Shown: positions 25,101-35,900 of the stretch, one piece after another
Layout of the letters: each line of letters begins with the position of its first letter
How positions within the stretch are numbered: the first letter of the stretch is position 1
Source of the DNA: Sarcocystis neurona
Lineage: Eukaryota > Apicomplexa > Conoidasida > Eucoccidiorida > Sarcocystidae
Direction: 5' to 3'
Length of the DNA stretch: 64,000 bases
NCBI GenBank assembly: GCA_000727475.1
Contig: KL647289.1
Span: 7,988,629 to 8,052,628 of the forward strand
The notes under the pieces: generated by a model
What the model saw: only the letters and a program-made list of their open reading frames with translations
What the model was told of the DNA's origin: nothing
Databases searched by the model: none
Program-made: the position numbers and the translations under genes

Positions 25101-28100
25101 TATCAGGGGATGGGCGAATGCACAACAATGGTACAAGTCCAACGAATACTCAAGCAACACGGGGTGACGCAGTCCGGCAGGCTCGCACGGCTCACCACTT
25201 TCGCAACGCCACTTCCTGAAGGAAACACGATCAAGCACTTCTTTCCTCGACAGCCGCATAGCACTTCTTTATGCGAGCTTTTGAGGGAAGACGGTCAATA
25301 CGCTGCTTCTGCAGCAGACACATGCATTTCACAAATAACGGGTCCCACCCACAACGCCACCCACCTTCCCATTTCCCTCGAAAGAGGCTTGAGAGGTACT
25401 CGATAAAATACAAGAATAAGCAACACTCTTCACTGTGGAGCTTCTGCTGTGCAGGCTCGACGATTAATGCATCATTATCAAGTGCATCCACAAAAACACT
25501 CCAGCGAAAATTCGCTCTCAACATAGGTGTGCACGGCTGTCTACACTGTAATCCGATGCGCTCGTTCAGGCTTTATGCGAAGAAGCATGTACCGGTGGCG
25601 CTTCGCGCCCTGTGTCTCGGTCGATGCAGTGCCACCCTTTTCCCTTCTCCTGTGTTAGTGCTACTCGCGGTCCCGCGGAATCATTTTTTCTACGTCGCAC
25701 TCGAGACACCTGTGCGGTTCAGTCGTTACACAGTGTCTGCCGAGCTGACAACCAAATCTTGGTGGATCACCAACGCATCACGTCATAATACATTACTTCC
25801 TCTCAGCGTCTAAATCACGTCTGCGAGTGTCTTACATCCTTGAAGGACACGAATTTCATTGCAGAGTTCTCCTGCTTCCCCCCGACGTCCTCCAAAGCAG
25901 AAGATGCCGGCACGTTCGTGCGAGACAAAACGGCTGCCCTCGGCTCCCACTAGGGCTGCCTCTGCAGCGTCCGCTGTCGCAGCTCCTTGCTGCTGCCGCT
26001 GTTGCTGCGACACGAAATGCACCTTCTCCCAGACCGCCACGCCAAGACTCGATTCTTCTTGTTCTGGCTCTGTGGCAGACGAGGGCAGCGGAACGCAGCT
26101 GCTAGAGCGCAGTACCGCAGGTATCGTAAAGTTTCCTCGTAGCCCCCGTACCACCTGTCGCAGCGTACCCTCCTTGCCGTGTTTCAAGTGACTCTCCGTC
26201 GATTCCACGTAGGCGCCTCTGCTCACCAGATGGCGTCCTACACGCTGTCGTTGGCGCGATGGCAATGTCGGACTTCTCAGGGGCGGGCTGCGCGCGCGTT
26301 GCTGCTGCTGCCGCAGCGGTCCGTACGAAGATCTTCCCCCTCCCACACCTTCAGCAGCCGCCGCGTGTCCCCCGAACCCCTCTACACTGTTCCTTACAGC
26401 CAGTGTAGGGCCCGACCTATGTCTACTACCATCCAGAGCGTGCATCTGGCCAACTTCTTCTAAGGGACCCTTCTGTCCGTCTTGAAGTCTGTGCGTGCTC
26501 TCTAAATCATACGCCAGAGATGTCGCGCGCGCCGTTGCTGGCAATTTTGTCTCGGTCCCTCCGTCCCTCCCACTGTTTGCTGCTGCTTTCTGCCCTCCTG
26601 AGAAGGCAGCGGTAATGCCAAGTTTATTCTCTGCAGTCAATCCCTGTTCGGCAGTAGAGACCCGCCCGAAAACATTGTACAGGGACCGCGAAAGGTTGCT
26701 GCTGTTGTTCGAGCCAAATGCCACGTTCCCATGAGGCCCACCCAGCGGTGTTGTCCCCACCTCAGAATGTAACTCACTCCCATTCCCCGTCTGCGGTCGC
26801 TGCTCCCGTCGAAGCAGCGCCGCTTGAGCTACCCGCTGCGCCACCCTCAGTACAGCAGACGCAGCGTTGATGTCAATGTTGTGGGGTTTCGCGCATTGTC
26901 GATCAGCTGAAGCGCGCAGCTGCTGATGAAACATAGAAAGAACTTTCTTCAGCTGCCAAATTCCAGCAGACCCATCATCAATGCCACGTGCGATACTTTC
27001 AACGGCATTAACCTCTCCCGTTCCTTGGGCGGCGACCGGAAATGCGGGCACTCCAAGCTGCCCTGTGTGGTCGTGCGGCTGCCACAGCTGCTGCCTCTGT
27101 TCCGAAGCGTACGGACTACGGCCCCCCCCAACGGTGTCGCCGCCACTCAAGACCTGTCGAGTTTGTTGCTCTGCACGTCGCTCCTGGTGCTGCAAATCCG
27201 ATTCTTCAAGGTGGTCGTGTATGTGACTCCCGTCATGGCACAGGGCTGTCTTCCCCCGCTCAATGACACGAACCTGCTGCGCGGCGTCGGAGACAGATTC
27301 CTGAGGAAATACTACATTTTGCTGATCTCCAAGGGGGGTGCCGGCGCAAAGGCTAACGCTCTTTGTCTTCCTTTCTGTCTCTGTCCTGCAGTGTTGCTGC
27401 TGCTGCTGCTGCCCCCGAGCCGCCAAGCCGGGAGGCGGCGGTATGCCGCCAGGAAAGCTGCCCCCTTCATTCTGGAAAGCTACAGCAAAGAAAGGAGTGC
27501 TGTCGCTGCGACCGCCTTCAGGGAGAGAGCTGCGTAGGTCGGCTGGTTGGTGGCTTGCAGGCCCGCGTTCGCCAGTCTGTTCACCCTGCCGCAGCCATTC
27601 GGCCGGGAAGGCGCCAGCAGCGACAAGCGGTGGCGCCGCAGAACGAGGCAGGCGTGGGGGAAGAAAAAAAGGCGACGCAGCGTAATTGCTAGAGGGTTTC
27701 GCTGTGACAGCGTTGCATACCGTGCCCGATGAAGAGGACAGGGGACGGTTGCTTCCTTCACTCCTCTGATTTCTCTGTTCGTCCACGCTTAGCACGAAAC
27801 GCTGCAGCATCTCCTGCTCCCCTGACTCGACACCGCGTGCACCGTTCACTACACCATCCTTCTCGCTTGGCCACGCCGGCAGCCACAGTGGCTGCTGCTG
27901 TCGTGGGTCTGTAGCACGCTGACGCGGTAGTGAGGGATTCTCTCCGGATAGACTCGCCTCCAAACGGTTCGCACGCCACTGCAGTGCAACATTTCTATTA
28001 CCACTGTCTGCCTTTCCTGTTTTTTCCTCGAGCGAAGAAGTCTCTGCCGTTGACAGAGCTTGCACGCTGGCAACCCCTATACGACCTCCAGGAAGATCTA

Positions 28101-30201
28101 CGTCGACTGTCCGTGGCGGCTGCGGCTGCTGCAGCCGCCGTTGCTGCTCCGTCTGTCGCTCCTGCAAGCTCACTGTAGAGCTGGCTCCTGCTGCAGTGGC
28201 TCCACCTTGCACACACCCCGAACCTGCTTCCAGAGATACCCACTCCGTAAAACAGTAGGCGGCACCTCCCCTCGCCCCTGTTGAGCCGGGAAGAGTGTTG
28301 CACCCCCCCAAAGCATTCGTGCACCGTTGTTGCTCGTCGCAGGTCGCCGCCTGCTTTGTGGTCGGTCCTGGCGATCCAACAACGCTGGGCAACCAGGCAG
28401 CCAAGACGTTTTCGTCGAGAGGGCTTGTCTCCGTAAAAAACCCCATCTGCACCTTGCCACGGGGAATGTCTTCACCGTGGCATACAACTTCTGCGAGACA
28501 GCTGTTCTCATCCTGCGTGCTTCCTTGCTCACGCACACCTGCATGCGAATATTCACTCTGCTGATGCCCCTGAGGCCACTGCTCAATAAGGAACGCTATC
28601 TCTCGACTAGCCGCCGCAGCCGCAGAGCTGTTTTTCTCCTCCTGTTTGAAGGAGTTTATACCCGATATTGCATCCTCTGCAGCACTGCCATAAAACGTTT
28701 TCCGCGCTGCTGCCGCTGCTTCGTCCCTCAGCAACGGCAGTTCGGCGTTAGCCGGCATGTGGTCATCGGTGGTTTTTCCTCCTGCTGTCCACGAAGCTTT
28801 TCCCCCCCCCGCCCTACTAGTTCCCTCGCTCGCTGACGGCTGCTGAATCGCACCAAAGTAGGAACCACGACGTGCGCTGGCGTATTTGTACTGCTCTGAT
28901 TTACTTTCTGTCTGCTTCCGTGATTCGCAAAAACGCCCACAGGCGTCACGCCCTCCAACCGTCTGATCGCCCGCCGGGCGTGGAAGCAGCTGCAGCAGTT
29001 TCGCAAAACCATCCTCGCCAAGGTGCCCATCACCACCTTCTACGCTGGATGCATCTCCTAATCGGGCGGACCATCCTCCAAAACTGCGCCTGAGATTGTT
29101 GCTATTTTGGGCGCAGTCCACATCATCGTCGATGCGCGTGTGTATCCCTCCCGAGGTGCCGCTTTCATTTATGCTGCTGCAGCTGCTGTCAGCCCCTGCG
29201 CAGGGTCGCACTGTCGCAGCGAAATGCAGGCAGTCTCCTTCGTTGGCTGGGGAGCTGCTCGGGAATTCTTGTCGGCTTTTGAACGTGTCGGCACCGGATA
29301 CACCGGTGGCAACATCACAGTGTTCTGCTGTACCCCCGCCGTGTCCTTCCTCCTCTCCGCGCTCGGAACGCCTGCTGAATCCATGAGGTCCTGGGTGGGT
29401 AGGAGTAGCACACGTGGCGCTGTTCGTGAGTGCGCTCCTTTCTCCCGTCTTCTCTTGTACGCCTGAACTATCCGTTGCAGTGTGCGGCCTACTGCTGCTG
29501 CTGCAGGCTCCTCCATTACAAGTCGTCTCTGGGCTTGCTGCCAACGCCTGTTGCTCTATAGAGCCCGACCTGTCTAGCTGGGAAGATTGAAGGCGCCTCT
29601 TGTCGACTCTCGCCGGCGGCCCAGGATAAGCAGATCCATCTGCCAAAGACCCTGCAGGTTGTCCTGCAGCCGCAGCTGGCCGCCGACCTCCCCCGATCCC
29701 TGCAGCAGCAACCGCCGCCCACGAGGCAGTGCATGTATCTCTTCTGATCACTGACGCAGCGCTGGGACGAGGTGCAGGCACTGCTGGGCGGCTGCTGCCG
29801 CGGCTGCCTGTCCTCCTGCTGCTCCCGTTACCGCTCTGGACGGTGCCGCTACGATCGCCGACAGCCCTGCTGGGTCTCTCCTGCGTCGGTATTACCTCAG
29901 TGCCGCGTGACATGGAGCCCCTGCCCCGCTGCCAGGCCTCGCGTAAGCAACTTTCGTCGGAAAGGGACTGCGGCATCGCGACTTGTGCAGTCTCTGCACC
30001 TCTACTGTATTTCGGTCGTGACGGAACAACAGAAGCCGCAGCAGACGGTCCGCGCGTCGACACCACAAAGGTCGAGCCCACATCAGCTCGCGGCAGCGCT
30101 GCGGCTTTGCCTCGCTCTCTAACCCCGGCTGCACCGGAACTTCGCAGCACGTGCGAACTGTCCTGCTGTGCCTGCTGTGCCTCCTCAAGATCAGCCGCCA
30201 T
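19133..30201 (-). CDS. Giant kelch-repeat protein with disordered N-terminus and C-terminal coiled coil
   Basis: Exons on the minus strand: 30201-25836, 25514-25434, 25040-24336, 23918-23793, 23552-22304, 21938-21865, 21327-20105 and 19435-19133. All phases match and the chain closes at 2708 residues. Residues 1 to about 1425 are Gln/Ser/Gly/Ala-rich and look disordered. Kelch motifs follow: GIFCFGGRRGE, LLVYGGRYVDG, SVYVFGGVC, GALWIFGGSN, FMVLFGGYGGK and QFFVFAGRGG, with GRAGHTCVY and ARYGHAATV as the paired strands. This suggests about six blades. Inserts of up to about 185 residues interrupt several blades. After the propeller comes a Q-rich linker, then a heptad-like helix (KENERLKSELAAREAV). 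Kelch propellers usually mediate protein-protein contact; no BTB, phosphatase or kinase domain is visible, so the role is probably scaffolding. The second exon is the weakest. The ATG at 30201 is the first in frame, but the frame is open further upstream to a TAG after a possible acceptor, so 5' exons may exist. Confidence 0.85.
19545..19620. repeat. Imperfect 37-base tandem duplication
   Basis: Two adjacent copies, each starting ATGCTGAATTCAG and followed by a diverged GTGCTCCTGCC / ATGCTACTGCC. The period is 37. It lies in the intron before the last kelch exon. Confidence 0.6.
20036..20143 (-). repeat. 63-base-period duplication carrying a splice donor
   Basis: The 45-base units 20036-20080 and 20099-20143 match at 35 of 45 positions. 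On the minus strand each unit encodes a V-S-V-T-L-x-T-x-Y peptide and ends with a GTAAGG donor. The spacing of 63 bases keeps the frame, so the coiled-coil-proximal exon has two equivalent donors (exon ends at 20105 or 20042). Confidence 0.75.
25062..25102. repeat. CA microsatellite in kelch-gene intron
   Basis: CA run with CACGCA interruptions, just upstream (in the sense direction) of the acceptor for the exon starting at 25040. It is TG on the sense strand. Confidence 0.8.
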
Positions 30202-30925
30202 ATCGGATTGAATTATCAACGCGTCAGCTTGGAGGTAGAGGTATTGTGGTTGCCGACGCTAGCGTGTGCAAAGCCAGCTACAAAACTGCGCGACACGACC
30301 GCCACCCTCTGTGCCCGGTTGATCAGCACTGACTTGTTCTGTGTCAATCTTTAGCTGATCGGCTACAGCGTCGAAGTCAGCAGAATGCGAGACGTCGGGA
30401 ACACTTCGTCCCCTTTTCTGCAAATGCACGAATGCCTTGCGTTTCGCATGCTGCTGCTGCGGTTGTTGACGCAGATGCCGCTACCATGCTGATTTGAGAA
30501 GCCCTCGCAAATTTGGGTTCTCGCGCTGTTGCTAGCCTCCAGTGAACTTCGCAGTTTGCCCGCTGACGCTCTTCCGGCGGTAGCGTTTTGATACTTCCCC
30601 GTGGCCTCGATTCTCCTCCTAAACACGTCTGAAAATTACGAAACGCCTGGGAGTAGACAGCCGACCAGAAGCAACCCCGCATTATTGGTTGGTGCCCTCC
30701 TGTCGCAGTGGTGTGGCGCTGGGCCAGAGGACACGAAGGAAGCTTGCCACTGTGCACAAATAACGACGTAGCGGGAGCAATTCTACTGCAGCTTTTGCTG
30801 GCATACCAAACAGTTTCCATACGCTTTCCCTCCCCGATTTTGTGCGCCCACACATACGGAGCAACGCACGGAAATTGCAGCACATGCACTACTTCAGCAC
30901 AATCGACACTGTGGGTGCATGTTAT
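30202..30925 (-). other. Upstream region of the kelch gene
   Basis: Contains a 170-codon minus-strand open frame (30377-30889) with no family motif. A short in-frame extension of the first kelch exon (Y-L-Y-L-Q-A-D-A-L before the ATG) reaches to about 30260, where an AG could be an acceptor. I cannot tell 5' exons from leader sequence. Confidence 0.3.
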
Positions 30926-31062
30926 TTAGTAACAACTGGGGTGCAAGCGGCGCATCAGGGTTTTGTTCGGCAGCGCGAGGGAAGCGCTTGCAAAGTGGAG
31001 CGGCGTATACCCGGAAATGTGGATCATCGGCACCGAATAGTCCACCGCTGTTTGGGAGGTGC
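30926..31062 (-). CDS. Ankyrin-repeat-like fragment
   Basis: A minus-strand frame contains SGYTPLHFASASLA, the signature turn of an ankyrin repeat (G-x-TPLHxA), within about 40 open codons ending at TAA 30926-30928. A usable acceptor or donor could not be fixed, and no second repeat was found nearby. It may be an exon of an unannotated minus-strand gene, an upstream exon of the kelch gene, or chance. Confidence 0.3.
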
Positions 31063-31642
31063 CGTTCCTTCATACAGCGCAGCGTACAGTCTCCCCTCAA
31101 AGCGCATCACCTTCTGTATTGCTGCCTACAGACAGGATCTCTTCTTATTCCCAGAGCGTCCCAAAGACATTGGGATGCAAGACAGTTTTATTCTCTTTTG
31201 GCTGCTGAAGGGCTGCAGCACTGCCCTAGTTTCTCAGCTGCTGCTGTTGCCAACGCTGCTGATGCTGCCGGCGTCGCGCGTGCTGCTGCTCCTCTGGATG
31301 CTCCTGCTACTCTGTTCTTGCTGTTTGTACTGCCGCTGCAGGCGGTGGGGTGGCTGCCGCACGATATCCAGATGGAGGATTTTACCGGAGCTAATACGAG
31401 GGCGACTTCGATGTGCCAGGGGTGGCGACGGAGAACTGAGCAGCGTTAGGTGGAGATAACGAAACAGTCTCACTAGACGCCAGCGACACTGAGAAGGTCG
31501 ACATCAAAAATAGTCCGCACCTCAGCTCTGCCCCGTGTTAGAACCGATTGTGACCTTCGAGTTGTAAGGCGACCAATTCCCCCCGTTCCTGCTGCTGCCA
31601 TGGCTGGCGCCGCTCCTGTTGCCGATCCGCAACTGCTGCGTC

Positions 31643-32179
31643 TCAGTAGAACGCTGCGGACCGAAGGGTGGATGAGGGCACACAACCTACAACCACGCTC
31701 AAACCTTGAAATGCCGCCCACAGGGAAGATGTGAATGCATAGCTACCAGCTAAAAGCAGAATAGAGACGGGACAGAGCACCAGACCGTGGATCCATGCCG
31801 ACACGGACCACAGAGCCGTCGGAGCTTTGAAAGCAGATACGCTGCCAGTGTTAAAAGCAACAATACGACCAGCGCCCGCATCCTGGTGATGCAGCAGTGC
31901 GCACTGCGGTGCGGCTGGTGCTCTGGCTTCTGCTGCTGCTGGCAACCCTTCAGGCCTACCAGTGGAGGTTGAGGGTGCGCTGGAAGTACGGATTTCCTCT
32001 GTCGGCGGTCGGACAATGAGCATTGCGCCCGCAAGCCCGAAAGAGGGGACAACCTGTGTGCTCCGCCACAATGCGTGAGACTTCTGGCAGTAACCAGTTA
32101 CCGCATGTTTCAGGTGCCACGTGGTTGCAAGTGAAAATACGGGAGAAGGGGCACTCCAGCAAAAGGTGGGCGAAATCAC
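31643..32179 (-). CDS. Candidate membrane-protein exon, unidentified
   Basis: An open frame of about 178 codons with two hydrophobic stretches (around VVPSFGLAGAMLIV and LVLCPVSILLLAGSYAF) separated by a Ser/Pro/Ala-rich linker. The first ATG may not be the start. A second minus-strand frame overlaps at 31473-31721 and another at 31750-32052 also has a hydrophobic run, so the frame choice is uncertain. No family recognised. Confidence 0.3.
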   Translation of the reverse strand: MISPTFCWSAPSPVFSLATTWHLKHAVTGYCQKSHALWRSTQVVPSFGLAGAMLIVRPPTEEIRTSSAPSTSTGRPEGLPAAAEARAPAAPQCALLHHQDAGAGRIVAFNTGSVSAFKAPTALWSVSAWIHGLVLCPVSILLLAGSYAFTSSLWAAFQGLSVVVGCVPSSTLRSAAFY

Positions 32180-32474
32180 AAATGAAAGATGAACCGGCGC
32201 AGATGACGTATCCGCACTATTATTGACGTGGTCTGCGTCCGGTGGCGCCCTGTGGCAAAGTCCCTGTGGGTGAAAGGGCAGCTACGATGGCGAAGAGAAC
32301 GAGCTTGCGACGTGTAGGACGATTTTTATGAGAGGCAGGGTGCCGGGCAGGAACTTCGCTCTCATGTAGGGGATTGTTGCACCTCAGTGAGTGGGCGTAT
32401 GACTTGGTAAAAAGCATTCGCTTGAGAGAATATCTGAACTTCAACTGAAGGACAGAGAGTTGCTACGCCACTAA

Positions 32475-32650
32475 CTCCCGGTGTTTCGTGGACCGGCTGC
32501 GTCTGCAAGCCTACTAGTGACGTCAAGGCATGTCTGTTCGCCTGATTGAAACGGTGAGGTGCTGTTCGTGCTGACGCCCGATGCTTCGTAAACGGGCTGC
32601 GTCCGCAAGGCTTCCAGTGGCGTCACCGTACGTCTGGTCGCTTGAGTAAA
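32475..32650. repeat. Tandem duplication with 100-base period
   Basis: Segments 32475-32550 and 32575-32650 align without gaps at about 57 of 76 positions, sharing GGCTGCGTCYGCAAG and GTCTGKTCGC. The period is exactly 100 bases. It overlaps the 3' part of the candidate exon at 32623-32985. Confidence 0.65.
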
Positions 32651-32985
32651 TTGCTAAGTTGCGGGTCGCAGCTGATCACAGGAAACGTGTGAATACGTGA
32701 TTGATCATCGATCCAGTGAACATACGTGACATGCTTTGTCACGACACAGGGCAGCTGGGCCGCCTGCAGAAATGGGCAACACAAACAGTGATGCAGCAGA
32801 TCCTGCCCTGATGCGAACCCTGCTGAAGATGAGGGGAAAGTCACTTGTGCAGCCGCTCGCTCTCTTACGCACTGCTTTGACGCCAACAAATTCGTATTGA
32901 AGACCTCAAGAACCTGGCCGACGCACACCACAGCGTTCGGACGCAGGAAAGCAGTTTGTTTTAAGAGAAAAGAAAGATGCTCACT
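32623..32985 (-). CDS. Candidate exon of unidentified minus-strand gene
   Basis: The frame reads VVCVGQVLEVFNTNLLASKQ, then a Ser/Ala stretch, then CCPFLQAAQLPCVV and TYVHWIDDQSRIHTF. The composition is protein-like with no repeats. A GTAAGA at the end of the first part suggests a possible 50-base intron, but using it breaks the frame, so the uninterrupted reading is preferred. No family recognised. It may be linked to the membrane-protein candidate downstream on the same strand. Confidence 0.35.
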   Translation of the reverse strand, partial: SEHLSFLLKQTAFLRPNAVVCVGQVLEVFNTNLLASKQCVRERAAAQVTFPSSSAGFASGQDLLHHCLCCPFLQAAQLPCVVTKHVTYVHWIDDQSRIHTFPVISCDPQLSNLLKRPDVR

Positions 32986-35900
32986 GGAGAATTTTTCACT
33001 GGAACTTCTTTGACGCCTACGTAGACCGGTTCCGGACGACGGGAGCTCCTGTGAATGTCGGCAGCAGCGGATTCACGGCGCCTCGAAACCGGAAAGCAAC
33101 TTTTTAAAAGGCAGGAAAGAAACTGTCCAGAATCTGTATTTTCTTGATATTTAAGACGAATGTCTCGCGAGGCCGCAGCGGCACTTTTTTCCTTGAGTAG
33201 TGCAGGGCTATCCTTGAAAGCAGGTGGCCACTAGCCTCGTGAGCGTGGTCGTATTCGTCTTTCCGAATCACTTCAAGAGGTTGACTGCCATGATGGACTG
33301 TCGTGAAAGATGCGACATTGGTCAACAGAGGGGTCTCTCAAAAAATTTATCCGCACGAGTGTGCACGTATCTGCGAGGAAGGCTGCTTCGTGAAAGTGAC
33401 ATGCACAGACGAGTTCTACATATTTGCATACACGGTGGAAGAGAAGGCCACTATCCTTTTTCGAAGATGGAGTTGTACAGACGTGTGGTCGACCCGTGGG
33501 CGTAGAAGAGGTCGTTAATGTCGCCAGTGGCCATCCTCCATGAGCAAGTGGGATTCCTATCCGCGGTACGCGTCAACACATGGTATCGCCATGTTCAAAA
33601 ATGGGCCACTTTCATCCTTCTTGCAGATGGCCCTTCACCGTCATGCCGTATTTCTGTACAAAACACTGTCTGCCCGTGGGTGCCGTAAGACGAAGTCGGT
33701 GGTGACTCGGAGCACGTTGCTACACGGAACTATGGAACCACAAAGGCAGCATCGTATGATCTGCGACGTATTGGACTTTTACGCAAGGTTACAATAAGCA
33801 CAGTTAGTCGAAACAATAGGGGCCTTAAGTCTCGTGACTCTGCATTACGGCACTCATATCAGGAATTGTACTTAATCTTCGCACCACACTAACGCGGCGA
33901 CTTCTCGAAAACCCGCGTACCCGGTGCAAGGGGACTCTGATTTTCTTTTTCAACAGTACCGACTTTTCTGTTTACGCAGCGGAGACGTACTTGCCACACA
34001 CACCTGGTAGGTACTGTTCACGACAGTGTGACGCTACGGTCACGCGACTCTCCGCTTGTAGCCCTCACAACAGCAGTGTGTAGGACAACCACGGATCGTG
34101 CTGTCGGGTTGGCGGCGCACTAAAGCGGGTGAACACAAAAAATAATACACTTACAAGGGGCCGTCTGTCTAATTATCATGGACCGTGCTGTGAAGTTGAT
34201 GTCTTGATAATGCGAGTTAATAAGAAAATAATACACTTGCAAGCGGCGCACCTGCCAAGGCGTCACCAGCTTCCGCTGACGCTGAACTTGGAGTAATGGT
34301 CACAAATCGAGTCGACCTTGTGGGCATCCATCTATGTCTCCTCCTCTTGGGTGCTCTGCCAGGGAACCGCGGATATAGCAGTGAAGACCTACCCAGGTTC
34401 TCGTTCAAAAGCATCTTGGTATCACGAATATACTGGACTCTTCGCTGGGTGTGGACGATACGGCAGTCATGCAACCACAGATATACGTATATATATACAT
34501 ATATACCTGAAGGTTGCATGACGGCCATATCGCGTAACAACGGTCATGCACTATCTAGACACACACACTTTTTCTTTCCACGAATGCACGTGTACAGCAT
34601 ATTTGCGTTTGTATCTATCAACGTCTTCTACCTGTGAACCAGGATCAGTTAGACGAATTTTGCATGGGTAGACGTGCAGCTGGGCACAGCCTTCTTGAAT
34701 GCTTCTGGACGCCCGTATGTCCATTGGTCTTGGAAGGCCCCTGGGATGCACCGGTACGCCGGTGGGTTGCTTCGCAGAGGTGTATGACGCGGCGATGCAA
34801 CATGTGCAAGCGCCAACCTCGCATCGAAAAAAAACTCCTGCTCAACCAAGGACGGTCGGCTGCAAAGAGAACACTGACACCTGTTATATTGTTCTCCCAT
34901 CGAGCTAACATTGAAGACATTGTACTGGCATTCCGTTCCTCGTGAGCAAAAGTTGCGCAGTGTCACGTTCATGCAGGAACTAATGAATTTCACGTACCTC
35001 GCTGGTTAGAGCTCCGTCTAGCTCAATTTCCTAGAAGTTCTGTATTGGTTGAGGGACTGGTGCGAGCCAGCGTTTCACAGTCAGCTATTACCAACTGCAC
35101 GGGTGAGCCTCTGCTGCGCGCGATCGGTTAGATGTCGTGTCAGGCGCTCTATGCCAGTGTCTGGAGAGCCGGGGTTCAGGAGTGTTGGAGTCCACCTTCA
35201 GGGTGAGTGATATATCAGTTAAAAACATGATTAGTGTCATTGGAGGGCCTCGCGATTTCTCGCGTTGATTATAAGAGTTGCTTTTGAGGTCGTTTGTTGA
35301 AGTTGAGATGGAAATACTAACTTGTACGATGCGCTTCGCGTGATATTCGCGGAGACGGGATGTCAGCCGCCAAAGCAGAACGAAGACGGATGATTATTCC
35401 AGATATGTCTTGAACAGTTCGAACACCATGTCGACTGCATACAATTTCACGTCCACCGGACGAAGAGTTCGGTGTTTTTCGACGCTCAGAGTTCCTCTCC
35501 CTTTTCCGGACAGTGGAACGCAGCGGACAACACTTTCAAGAGACACTGATGACTGGAGCATGGCAGATTTTGGGTAGGAGGAGCTGAATCCGGAGTAGAC
35601 TGCATGTGACCGCGCCCCTGGGGCCTGCGGGTACATATGTCCGTCGAGGGCATAAAAACAGCTGCTAGTTCTCGGTGTTAGTCACCAAATTTGGGGATCA
35701 CGGTACACAGTTGTAAAAACAAGTTTAGTGCTGCTACAGAACTCGCCCACTTGTTAGATTCCCAGTCTCCTGGATCGTGCGGCTACGTATTTCCGTCATC
35801 TTGAGTCTTGAAACAATCAGTGGTGCTGGAAGACTCGTCGTCGTTGTTAATCACTATGTTTGCATACCACTGGATGGTGCGCGGGAACCAACAGTGTAGT

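Noticed and set aside
25827..30211. Many plus-strand ORFs, some over 200 codons
   Set aside because: All lie opposite the single 1455-codon kelch exon; their Leu/Cys runs are complements of Gln/Ala codons.
30842..31459. Plus-strand 205-codon frame with leucine-rich hydrophobic run
   Set aside because: The hydrophobic part comes from CTG repeats; another plus frame and a minus frame are equally open, and no signal supports this one.
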